Source: Sinomonas atrocyanea
GTDB taxonomy: Bacteria > Actinomycetota > Actinomycetes > Actinomycetales > Micrococcaceae
Direction: 5' to 3'
DNA length: 64,000 bases
Assembly: GCF_030811715.1 (NCBI RefSeq)
Contig: NZ_JAUSRH010000003.1
Span: forward strand, 62,001-126,000
Within the stretch, counting starts at the first letter, position 1. Every line of letters begins with the position of its first letter. Below, piece after piece: positions 34,518 to 42,105 of the stretch. The notes beneath the pieces were generated by a model that was not told the origin of the DNA, ran no database searches, and saw nothing but the letters and a program-made list of their open reading frames with translations. The translations under genes were made by a program, and so were the position numbers.

Positions 34518-35684
34518 TTAGAGCTGGTTGCCGATCTTGAAGCCCTTCGACGCTTGGCCGTGGTACGAGCCGGACTCGTCGTTGGCCCGCGTGTAGGAGA
34601 ACCCGTCGGCGCCGATGGTCACCTCCATCTCCGAGGAGTCGGTGCGCTCGATGACAGGCTGCGGGTTGCCGTCGAGGTCGAGCACGAGCGAGGCGTCGGT
34701 GTACCAGCTCGGCACGACCGGGTTGCCCCACCAGTCGCGGCGCTGGTTGTCGTGGACGTCCCACGTGACGACGGGGTTGTCCGGGTCGCCGGTGTAGTAG
34801 TCCTGCGTGTAGATCTCGACGCGGTGGCCGTCGGGATCGAGGATGTAGAGGTAGAACGCGTTGGAGACGCCGTGGCGGCCCGGGCCGCGCTCGATGTGGT
34901 CGGACATGCGCAGGGCACCGAGCTTGTCGCAGATCGCGAGGATGTTGTGCTTCTCGTGCGTCGCGAACGCGACGTGGTGCATGCGGGGCCCGTTGCCGCC
35001 GGTCATCGCCGTGTCGTGGACGGTCGGCTTGCGGCGCATCCACGCGGCGTAGACCGTGCCCTCCTCGTCCTGGATGTCCTCCGTGACGCGGAAGCCGAGG
35101 TCCTGCATGAACTTCGTGGCGCGCGGGACGTCCGGGGTGACCTGGTTGAAGTGGTCGAGGCGGACGAGCGAGCCGGGCGTGTGCAGGTCGTAGCGCCACG
35201 CGAGGCGCTCGACGTGCTCGACGTCGTGGAAGAACTCGTAGGGGAACCCCAGCGGGTCCTCCACGCGCACGGAATCGCCAATGCCCTTGGTGAAGCCCTC
35301 CGCACGGCGCTCGACGCGGCAGCCGAGCTCGGTGTAGAAGGCGACCGCCCTGTCGAGGTCCTCCGGGGTGCGGACGCGGTAGGAGAAGGCGGCCACGGCG
35401 GCCACGGGGCCCTTGCGCAGCACGAGGTTGTGGTGGATGAACTCCTCGAGCGAGCGGAGGTAGACGGCGTTCTCGTCCTCCTCGGTGACCGTGAGCCCGA
35501 GGACGTCCACGTAGAAGTTGCGCGAGCGCTCCAGGTCGGTGACCACGAGCTCCATGTACGCGCAGCGCAGGATGTCCGGGGCGGGCACCGACGGGGTGGG
35601 GACGGGGTTGGCGCAGGAGATCGGGGCCTCCTGGGAGACGTAGAAGCCTGAGGAGGTCAGGGTCATGTCGTCGCGGTGGGTCAT
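34518..35684 (-). CDS. hpaD: 3,4-dihydroxyphenylacetate (homoprotocatechuate) 2,3-dioxygenase
   Basis: A 388-residue extradiol ring-cleaving dioxygenase of the vicinal-oxygen-chelate fold, with two repeated domains. The metal triad is His178 (LDHFNQVTPDV), His237 (RMHHVAF) and Glu290 (HRVEIYTQ); the second-sphere acid/base His is His223 (TVHDTA). Spacing equals that I recall for the Brevibacterium fuscum enzyme (155/214/267, with His200), shifted by 23 because of a longer N-terminus. The close relative MndD of Arthrobacter globiformis uses Mn(II); the metal here cannot be read from sequence. ATG 35666 is a possible alternative start, six codons downstream. Confidence 0.95.
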   Translation of the reverse strand: MTHRDDMTLTSSGFYVSQEAPISCANPVPTPSVPAPDILRCAYMELVVTDLERSRNFYVDVLGLTVTEEDENAVYLRSLEEFIHHNLVLRKGPVAAVAAFSYRVRTPEDLDRAVAFYTELGCRVERRAEGFTKGIGDSVRVEDPLGFPYEFFHDVEHVERLAWRYDLHTPGSLVRLDHFNQVTPDVPRATKFMQDLGFRVTEDIQDEEGTVYAAWMRRKPTVHDTAMTGGNGPRMHHVAFATHEKHNILAICDKLGALRMSDHIERGPGRHGVSNAFYLYILDPDGHRVEIYTQDYYTGDPDNPVVTWDVHDNQRRDWWGNPVVPSWYTDASLVLDLDGNPQPVIERTDSSEMEVTIGADGFSYTRANDESGSYHGQASKGFKIGNQL

Positions 35685-35735
35685 GGCAGCGTCCTTGCTT
35701 TCAGTGAGAGGGAGGGTGGTTGCGGGGCCGCCGGC

Positions 35736-37286
35736 TCAGCGGGGATCCGGGTCGTCGAGGTCGGTGGGGGTGTTCTCCTCCACGGGCGCCTCCTGCTTGC
35801 CGAAGGTCGGGTTGTGCACCTTGCCGAGGGTGATGTGCACCGCCTGCTGGTCGGTGTAGAAGTCGATCGAGCGGTAGCCGCCCTCGTGCCCGAGGCCCGA
35901 GGCCTTGACACCGCCGAACGGGGTGCGGAGGTCGCGCACATTGTTGGAGTTCAGCCAGACCATCCCGGCCTCGACGGACTGCGCGAAGTTGTGCGCCCGC
36001 TTGAGGTCGTTGGTCCACACGTAGGCGGCGAGGCCGTACTTGGTGTTGTTGGCGAGCTCGAGGGCTTCCTGGTCCGTGTCGAACGGCGTGATCGCGACGA
36101 CGGGGCCGAAGATCTCCTCTTGGAAGATCCGGGCGTCCGGCTTGACGTCGGCGAACACCGTGGGGGCCACGAAGTTGCCGAACTCGAAGCCCTCGGGCTG
36201 GCCGCCGCCGGCCACGAGGCGGCCCTCCTCCTTGCCGAGCTCGACGTAGCCCATGACCTTCTCGAAGTGCTCCGGGTGCACGAGGGAGCCGACCTCGGTG
36301 GCGGGATCGTGCGGGTAGCCGACCTTGACGCGCTTGGCCTGCGCGGCGTAGCGCTCCACGAACTCGTCGTAGATGCCGCGCTGGACGAGGATGCGCGAGC
36401 CCGCGGTGCAGCGCTCGCCGTTGAGGGAGAAGACGCCGAAGATCGTGGCGTCCACGGCCGCGTCGAGGTCGGCGTCGGCGAAGACGACCGCCGGGCTCTT
36501 GCCGCCGAGCTCCATGGAGAGGCCCTTGAGGTACGGGGCGGCGTTGGCGAAGATGATCTGGCCCGTGCGGCTCTCGCCCGTGAACGAGATGAGCGGGACG
36601 TCCGGGTGCTTCACGAGCGCGTCGCCCGCGTCCTCGCCGAGGCCGTTGACGAGGTTGAAGACGCCCTTCGGAAGGCCCGCCTCCTCGAAGATCCCGGCCC
36701 ACAGGGAGGCCGAGAGCGGGGTGAACTCGGCCGGCTTGAGCACCACGGTGTTGCCCGTGGCCAGGGCGGGTCCGAGCTTCCAGGACTCGAGCATGAACGG
36801 GGTGTTCCACGGCGTGATGAGGCCGGCGACGCCGATCGGCTTGCGGTTGACGTAGTTGATCTGGCGGCCGGGGACCTTGAACGTGTCGTCGGCCTGGGCC
36901 ACGATCAGGTCGGCGAAGAAGCGGAAGTTCTCCGCCGCGCGGCGGGCCTGGCCGAGGGCCTGGGTGATGGGCAGACCCGAGTCGAAGGACTCGAGCTCGG
37001 CCAGGCGGGCGTCGCGGGACTCGACGATGTCGGCGATGCGGTGCAGGACCCGCGAGCGCTCGCGGGGGAGCATCTTGGGCCAGGGGCCCTCCTCGAACGC
37101 GCGCTTCGCCGCGGCGACGGCGCGCTCGATGTCCGCCTTCTTGCCGGCGGCGGCCTTGACGTAGACCTCGTTCGTGACGGGCTCGAGCACGTCGAACGTG
37201 TCGCCGTCGACCGAGTCGACGAACTCGCCGTCGATGTAGTGCTGGATGCGCTCGGGCAGGTTCTCCGGGACGGAATGGCTGGTCAT
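35736..37286 (-). CDS. hpaE: 5-carboxymethyl-2-hydroxymuconate semialdehyde dehydrogenase
   Basis: A 516-residue NAD-dependent aldehyde dehydrogenase. ITPWNTPFMLESWK (cofactor cleft), LSMELGGKSPAVVF (catalytic Glu region) and NGERCTAGSRI (catalytic Cys) are the ALDH landmarks. The position between hpaD and the regulator assigns it to oxidation of the ring-cleavage product in homoprotocatechuate degradation. ATG 37286 is chosen; a TTG one codon upstream is unlikely. Confidence 0.93.
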   Translation of the reverse strand: MTSHSVPENLPERIQHYIDGEFVDSVDGDTFDVLEPVTNEVYVKAAAGKKADIERAVAAAKRAFEEGPWPKMLPRERSRVLHRIADIVESRDARLAELESFDSGLPITQALGQARRAAENFRFFADLIVAQADDTFKVPGRQINYVNRKPIGVAGLITPWNTPFMLESWKLGPALATGNTVVLKPAEFTPLSASLWAGIFEEAGLPKGVFNLVNGLGEDAGDALVKHPDVPLISFTGESRTGQIIFANAAPYLKGLSMELGGKSPAVVFADADLDAAVDATIFGVFSLNGERCTAGSRILVQRGIYDEFVERYAAQAKRVKVGYPHDPATEVGSLVHPEHFEKVMGYVELGKEEGRLVAGGGQPEGFEFGNFVAPTVFADVKPDARIFQEEIFGPVVAITPFDTDQEALELANNTKYGLAAYVWTNDLKRAHNFAQSVEAGMVWLNSNNVRDLRTPFGGVKASGLGHEGGYRSIDFYTDQQAVHITLGKVHNPTFGKQEAPVEENTPTDLDDPDPR

Positions 37287-37341
37287 CAATGGATCCTTCG
37301 ATCGGTGAACGTGTGGACGCGCTGCGTCCGGGACGAGGGGA

Positions 37342-38064
37342 CTAGAGGGTCGGGAAGCCGGGGTTCTCGCCCGTGTGGGCGAGGTAGGCGTCGAGGGTCG
37401 CCGAGCGGTGCCGCCGCGCGGCGAGCTCGATCTCGGCGGTGGGCGCCTTGCGCTCGATCAGGGCAAGGAGCGCTTCGTGCTCCTCGATGGACTGGCTCGC
37501 GCGCTCGGGCACGTAGCTGAACGTCGAGCCGCGCAGGGCCTTGAGCCTGTTCCACCCGCGGTGGACGAGGTCCAGGATGTGGGGGTTCGGGCAGCGCTCG
37601 AACAGGACGGAGTGGAATTCGCGGTTGAGCGCCGTGAAGGCCACGGAGTCGAAGTGCAGCGGGTCCGGGGCGAGGAACTCGCGCATGCGCTCGTTGACTG
37701 CGCGCGCCGCGGCGAGGTCCTCGGCGGTCACCTCCGGCGCCGAGAGCGCGGTGGCGGCGCCCTCGACGAGGCTGAGCGTCTGCATGGTGTACAGGTACTC
37801 GGTCGGGTCGATGCCCGCCACCGTGGCACCGACGTTCCGCTCGAACGTCACGAGGCCCTCGGCCTCGAGCCGGCGCACCGCCTCGCGGACCGGGACCACC
37901 GAGACGTCGAGCTTCTCGGCCACCTGGGACAGGACCAGCCGGGCCCCGGGCGCCAGGCCGCCGCTGACGATCTGCTCGTGCAGCCACTCGTAGGCGAGCT
38001 CGGACTTGCTCGTGCTGCGCTCGGCTGCCGGCGCCGGGGCGCCGCCGTGGACGGAGGCGCTCAC
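37342..38064 (-). CDS. GntR family regulator (FCD subgroup) inside the hpa operon
   Basis: A 240-residue regulator. SELAYEWLHEQIVSGGLAPGARLVLSQVAEKLDVSVVPVREAVRRLEAEGLV is the GntR winged helix; the C-terminal ~150 residues form an all-helical FCD ligand domain with the metal-binding pattern (NREFHSVLFERCPN, EHEALLALIE, RRHRSATL). The GTG start overlaps the hpaG stop by 4 bases, so the regulator is co-translated with the enzymes it probably controls. FCD-type GntR proteins often bind sites with a GTATAC core, and the double GTATAC palindrome before hpaG fits well. Confidence 0.9.
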   Translation of the reverse strand: MSASVHGGAPAPAAERSTSKSELAYEWLHEQIVSGGLAPGARLVLSQVAEKLDVSVVPVREAVRRLEAEGLVTFERNVGATVAGIDPTEYLYTMQTLSLVEGAATALSAPEVTAEDLAAARAVNERMREFLAPDPLHFDSVAFTALNREFHSVLFERCPNPHILDLVHRGWNRLKALRGSTFSYVPERASQSIEEHEALLALIERKAPTAEIELAARRHRSATLDAYLAHTGENPGFPTL

Positions 38065-39650
38065 TTCGGGTCCTGGGTGCCCTGCTCGGCGAGGTGGGCC
38101 TCGTACTTCGCCTTCCACTCGGCGTTCATCGGGAACAGCCCGTCGACGGGGTGGCCCTCGGCGACGCGGTCCGCGACCCAGGCCTCCATGCGCTCCTGGA
38201 CCACGGCGTCCTCGGCGACCTCGGCCACGAGGGCCGGGGGGATGACCACGAGGCCGTCCTCGTCGCCCACGATCACATCGCCCGGGACCACGGCGGCCCC
38301 GCCGCACGCGACCGTGTCGTCGACGCTCCACGGCACGTGCCGCCGCCCGAGGACGGCCGGGTGCGCGTTCGCGCCCCAGGCGGGGATCTCCATCGCGGAG
38401 ACCGGACCGAAGTCGCGGATGCCGCCGTCGGTGATGACGGCCTCGGCGCCGAGCACCTGGGCACGCAGTGCGAGCACGTCCCCGAGCGTGCCCGTGCCCT
38501 TCTCGCCGCGGGCATCCATGACGAGGATGTCACCGGGCCGCAGCGAGTCCACGGCGCGCTTCTGCGCGTTGTACCCGCCGCCGAACTCCTTGAAGAGGTC
38601 CTCGCGCGCCGGGATGTAGCGCAGGGTCCGGGCCGTGCCCACGACCTTGGCGCCCGGGTGCGTGGGCGTGAGGCCCTCGATGTGGCAGTTCTGCATGCCG
38701 CGCTTGCGCAGCTGCACGCTCAGGGTCGCGGTCCCGACCGAGCGGAGCTTCTCGGTGAGCTCCGGGGTCAGGACGCTCGTCGGGCGCGTGTCCGCCGCCG
38801 GCGCAGACGCGCCCGACGCCGCGTGGTCGGCGTCCGCGGCCTGGCCGCCGTCCGCCTGGCCGCCGTCCGCCTGGGCGAGCCCCGCGGCTTCGGCCGAGCC
38901 CCAGGCGTCGATGCGGTCCGCGTCGGTGAGCTTGGGGAGCGCGCCGTAGGGCTCGAGGACGAGGCCGGAGTCGACCACCTTGTTGGTGAGCCGCCCGGTG
39001 GTGAGGGTCGCGCCGTCGGACGCCACGCCGTCGACCTCGACCTCGACGACGTCGCCGGGCCGGGCCACCGTGGCTCCGGCCGGGGTGCCGGTGAGGATGA
39101 TGTCGCCGGGCTCGAGGGTCATGAGGCGGGAGAGGTCCGCGATCAGCTGCGCGAACGGGAACAGGAGGGTCGCGGTCGAGTCGTCCTGGACGGGCGAGCC
39201 GTTGATCCACATCCGCACCCGCAGGCCGGCGGGGTCGAGCTCCTGGGCCGGCAGGAGGGCCGGGCCGATCGGGGCGATCCCGTCGGCGCCCTTCGAGCGG
39301 AGGTTCGAGCCCTTGTCCGGCCAGCGCAGGTCGGCGAGGCCGGCGTCGTTCGCGGCGGTCACCGACCCGACGTGGGCCCAGGCGTCCTCGGGGGAGACGT
39401 TGCGGGTGCGGGCGCCCATCACGAGGGCCACCTCGCCCTCGACCGTGAGGAGCTCGACGCCCTGCGGGCGGCCCAGCTCGGCGCCGTCCAGGGCGAGCGA
39501 GGTCGCGGGCTTGAGGAAGTAGGAGGGCACCGCGGGGGTGCGGCCGCGCTGCGCGGCACGGCTGGGGTAGTTCAGGTGGACGGCGATCACCTTGCCGGCG
39601 CCCGTGATGGTGTCCTGGCGCAGCTGCTCGCGCTGTTCTGCTCGCTCCAC
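38061..39650 (-). CDS. hpaG: HpaG-type isomerase/decarboxylase fused to an RraA-like domain
   Basis: A 529-residue two-domain protein. Residues ~1-240 are a fumarylacetoacetate-hydrolase-fold domain (VELLTVEGEVALVMG, ARTRNVSPEDAW, GDIILTGTPAGATV) as in HpaG, which decarboxylates and isomerises the tricarboxylate after HpaE. An Ala/Asp/Gly/Gln-rich linker (~245-285), containing a 15-bp duplication, leads to an RraA-like domain (~290-525) with LGDVLALRAQ and ITDGGIRDFG, the Asp-Gly-x-x-Arg-Asp motif of catalytically active members (oxaloacetate decarboxylases and HMG aldolases). Enteric HpaG instead has two FAH-type halves. GTG 39650 is preceded by AGGGAGAGG. It is the first gene of the operon. 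Confidence 0.85.
   Translation of the reverse strand: MERAEQREQLRQDTITGAGKVIAVHLNYPSRAAQRGRTPAVPSYFLKPATSLALDGAELGRPQGVELLTVEGEVALVMGARTRNVSPEDAWAHVGSVTAANDAGLADLRWPDKGSNLRSKGADGIAPIGPALLPAQELDPAGLRVRMWINGSPVQDDSTATLLFPFAQLIADLSRLMTLEPGDIILTGTPAGATVARPGDVVEVEVDGVASDGATLTTGRLTNKVVDSGLVLEPYGALPKLTDADRIDAWGSAEAAGLAQADGGQADGGQAADADHAASGASAPAADTRPTSVLTPELTEKLRSVGTATLSVQLRKRGMQNCHIEGLTPTHPGAKVVGTARTLRYIPAREDLFKEFGGGYNAQKRAVDSLRPGDILVMDARGEKGTGTLGDVLALRAQVLGAEAVITDGGIRDFGPVSAMEIPAWGANAHPAVLGRRHVPWSVDDTVACGGAAVVPGDVIVGDEDGLVVIPPALVAEVAEDAVVQERMEAWVADRVAEGHPVDGLFPMNAEWKAKYEAHLAEQGTQDPK
38839..38868. repeat. 15-bp direct duplication in the hpaG linker
   Basis: GCCTGGCCGCCGTCC is repeated without a gap, followed by a partial third copy. 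On the coding (minus) strand it gives a repeated ADGGQ unit in the interdomain linker. Confidence 0.8.
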
Positions 39651-39694
39651 GTGTCCCTCTCCCTTGAGTCGGCAGCTCCCCTGAAACAGGAACT

Positions 39695-39723
39695 GGATCG
39701 TATACGATCATCGTATACGATCC
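39695..39723. promoter_or_regulatory. 29-bp perfect palindrome upstream of the hpa operon (candidate GntR operator)
   Basis: Two copies of ATCGTATACGAT (39697-39708 and 39710-39721), each palindromic, are arranged around a single central base at 39709 and flanked by GG and CC, so the whole element is symmetric. It ends 45 bases upstream of the hpaG start. TATACG within it could be the -10 on the minus strand. The GntR regulator encoded as the second gene is the likely ligand. Confidence 0.75.
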
Positions 39724-39837
39724 AGTGTGCCGCGCAACACGCGGGCCGTCAACCCCCGCCGCGGCCCTGCTGAAGGCCAGCTTGCGCCGCCGGGGGGGGC
39801 GGGGCGGCGGCCCGGGATGGCGGGGGCCCGGGGCAGG

Positions 39838-40668
39838 CTAGGCCTGGGCGAGGAACTCGAGGGCCGCCTGCTTGAACGCGCGCGCCGTCACCACGTTGAC
39901 GTGGTTCCGCCCGGGGACCACGACGGTCGTGGCGGCCGGGGCGAGCCCGGCGAGGACCTCGAGCGCCGCGACGCGCTCGTCCTTCTCGCCCGAGACCAGC
40001 AGGAGCGGCTGCTGGGGCACGGCCTCGGCGGCATCGAACGGCTCCTCCTTGATCCCCTCCACGAGGGAGAGGAGGGCGTACATGTCCGACCCCGGCGAGG
40101 CGAGGGCCATCGTGACCAGGCGCGCCGTCGAGGCGTCCTCGATCGGGGTCCCGTCGGCGAGGAACCGCTGGGCGGCGGCGAGGTCGAACTCGGCGAGCGG
40201 GTCGCGGCTGCTCGGGCCTCCGAGCACGATCCGCCGCACGAGCGCGGGCTGGGTGGCCCCGAACTCCCACGCGAGCCGGGACCCGAGCGAGTACCCGACC
40301 ACGTCGAGGCCGCTCTCGGGATGGCCGGCGGCGAGCGGCCGGGCGCCGGAGTCGGTGACGATCTGCAGGAGGTCGGCCCGGATGCGCCCGGGCGTGTAGG
40401 AGTCGACGTCCTCGGGCGCCTGGCTCGCGCCGTGGCCTGGGAGGTCGACGGCGATCACGCGCCGCCCCGCGCCGGTCAGCGCCCCGACCCATCCGCTCTG
40501 CTCCCAGTTGAGGGCCACGGAGGAGGCGAAGCCGTGGATGAGGAGGACCGGCGGCAGGGCCGCGGGGTCCTCGGGCTCGGCGACGACCACGTGCAGGCCG
40601 GGGTCGGTGCCCTCGACCGTGTGGTGCGCCGCCTGCCCGGCGTGCTGGCCTGCCATCATGTGCGCCAT
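39838..40668 (-). CDS. Alpha/beta hydrolase in the 2-oxoacid dehydrogenase operon (AcoC-like catalytic half)
   Basis: A 276-residue serine-hydrolase-fold protein. VLLIHGFASS is the oxyanion region, LDVVGYSLGSRLAW the nucleophile elbow (Ser127) and VPGRNHVNVV the catalytic His. It follows the stand-alone lipoyl protein. In acetoin dehydrogenase systems the E2 subunit AcoC joins a lipoyl domain to exactly this kind of fold, so the two genes look like a split AcoC. ATG 40668 is chosen; ATG 40659 has a better placed GAGGAGAGG, and GTG 40722 would start just after the lipoyl gene. Confidence 0.8.
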   Translation of the reverse strand: MAHMMAGQHAGQAAHHTVEGTDPGLHVVVAEPEDPAALPPVLLIHGFASSVALNWEQSGWVGALTGAGRRVIAVDLPGHGASQAPEDVDSYTPGRIRADLLQIVTDSGARPLAAGHPESGLDVVGYSLGSRLAWEFGATQPALVRRIVLGGPSSRDPLAEFDLAAAQRFLADGTPIEDASTARLVTMALASPGSDMYALLSLVEGIKEEPFDAAEAVPQQPLLLVSGEKDERVAALEVLAGLAPAATTVVVPGRNHVNVVTARAFKQAALEFLAQA

Positions 40669-40730
40669 CCTCTCCTCGTCAGCGACTGCGGCGGCCGCCA
40701 CCCTCGAGCCTGCCGGTGCCACTCCTGCGC

Positions 40731-41060
40731 TCAATCCTCGTCGAGGTTGGCGCTCAGCCGCACGCGGCGCTTCGGCGCGCCCTCGGACGGCACCGTGCCG
40801 ACGATGCCCGCCGTGTCGTCCGCGACCTCGAAGACGATGAGCGGCTCGCCGACCTTGATGACCTCGCCGGGGGCGCCGTGGACCTTCTTGACGACGCCGG
40901 CCTGCGGGCTCGGCAGCTCGAGGGCCGACTTCGTGGTCTCGACCTCGACCATCGGCTGGTTGCGCTCGACCTGCTCGCCCTCGGCGACGAGCCACTCGAG
41001 GACGGTGGCCTCGATGAGGCCCTCGCCGAGGTCGGGGAGGGGGAAGGAGATCTCAGCCAC
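40731..41060 (-). CDS. Stand-alone lipoyl-domain protein of a 2-oxoacid dehydrogenase complex
   Basis: Only 109 residues. FPLPDLGEGLIEATVLEWLVAEGE starts a complete lipoyl domain, and Lys44 in VEVETTKSALELPSP is the lipoylation site; the domain closes at LIVFEVADD. A short basic tail follows. There is no peripheral-subunit-binding domain and no acyltransferase domain, both of which a normal E2 (400-600 residues) would have. GTG 41060 overlaps the end of the E1 beta gene by 8 bases. The protein could shuttle acyl groups from E1, but the acyltransferase partner must be another protein. Confidence 0.88.
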   Translation of the reverse strand: MAEISFPLPDLGEGLIEATVLEWLVAEGEQVERNQPMVEVETTKSALELPSPQAGVVKKVHGAPGEVIKVGEPLIVFEVADDTAGIVGTVPSEGAPKRRVRLSANLDED

Positions 41061-42105
41061 GCTTGTACTCCAATACTCGCTGGATGCCGAACAGGATGCG
41101 GTCGATATTCGGGATGTACTCGTCCTCCAGGTCCCCCGACGGATACGGTACGTCGAAGCCTGTGACGCGCTCAACGGGCGCCTTGAGGGTTCCGAAGCAG
41201 CGCTCGGTGATCCGCTGGGCCACCTCCGCGCCGAGGCCTGCGGTGAGCGGGGCCTCATGGACGACGACGGCGCGCCGCGTCTTCGCGACGGATCTCGCCA
41301 GCGTCTCGGTGTCGATCGGCTTGAGCCAGCGCAGGTCGACGACCTCCACGTCGATGCCGTCCTCCGCGGCGAGCTCCGCGACCTGCAGGCACCGGGCCAC
41401 CATGGCCCCCCAGGCGACGAGCGTGAGGTGGCGGCCCTCCTTGGCGATCCGCGCGCCGGTGGCGCCGGAGTGCCCCTCTTCGGGCATGGCATCGCCCTCC
41501 GTGAGGACCTCGCCCTTCTGCCAGTAGCGGGACTTGGGCTCCATGAAGATCACCGGGTCGTCCATGCGGACGGCGGCCTTGAGCAGCGTGTACCCCTGCT
41601 GCGGGTCCGCGGGGGAGACGACCTTGAGGCCGGGCACGTGCGCGAACACGGCCTCGAGGCTCTCGCCGTGGTGCTCGGGGGCGCGGATCCCGCCGAAGCT
41701 CGGCACCCGCAGCGTCACGGGCACCCGGAGGGCGCCGCGGGAGCGGTAGTGGATGCGGCCCAGCTGGGTGACGATCTGGTTCATGGCGGGGTAGGCGAAG
41801 CCGTCGAACTGGACCTCCGGAACCGGTCGGAAGCCGGCCATCGCGAGGCCGATCGACATGCCGAGGATCCCCGACTCGGCCAGCGGCGTATCGAAGACGC
41901 GTTCGGCCCCATGGGCCGCGGCGAGCCCGCTCGTGACGCGGAAGACGCCGCCGAGGGTGCCGACGTCCTCGCCGAGCACGAGGACCTTCTCATCCTCGGC
42001 GAGCAGCTCGTCGAGGGCGAGGTTGAGGGCGCCCTGCAGCGAGAGCGTGCGGGGCTCCGCGGTCGCGGCGGCCGGCGCTCCGGCGGTGGACAGGATCTCA
42101 GGCAT
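41053..42105 (-). CDS. 2-oxoacid dehydrogenase E1 component, beta subunit
   Basis: A 350-residue transketolase-like subunit. LALDELLAEDEKVLVLGEDVGTLGGVFRVTSGL, FDTPLAESGILGMSIGLAMAGFRPVPEVQF and the C-terminal WLKPIDTETLARSVAKTRRAVVVHEA are the conserved parts of the E1 beta chain of branched-chain 2-oxoacid, pyruvate and acetoin dehydrogenases. It overlaps both neighbours by 8 bases. The substrate is not fixed by sequence; a branched-chain 2-oxoacid is favoured by the nearby amino-acid permease and Lrp-type regulator. Confidence 0.92.
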   Translation of the reverse strand: MPEILSTAGAPAAATAEPRTLSLQGALNLALDELLAEDEKVLVLGEDVGTLGGVFRVTSGLAAAHGAERVFDTPLAESGILGMSIGLAMAGFRPVPEVQFDGFAYPAMNQIVTQLGRIHYRSRGALRVPVTLRVPSFGGIRAPEHHGESLEAVFAHVPGLKVVSPADPQQGYTLLKAAVRMDDPVIFMEPKSRYWQKGEVLTEGDAMPEEGHSGATGARIAKEGRHLTLVAWGAMVARCLQVAELAAEDGIDVEVVDLRWLKPIDTETLARSVAKTRRAVVVHEAPLTAGLGAEVAQRITERCFGTLKAPVERVTGFDVPYPSGDLEDEYIPNIDRILFGIQRVLEYKRG

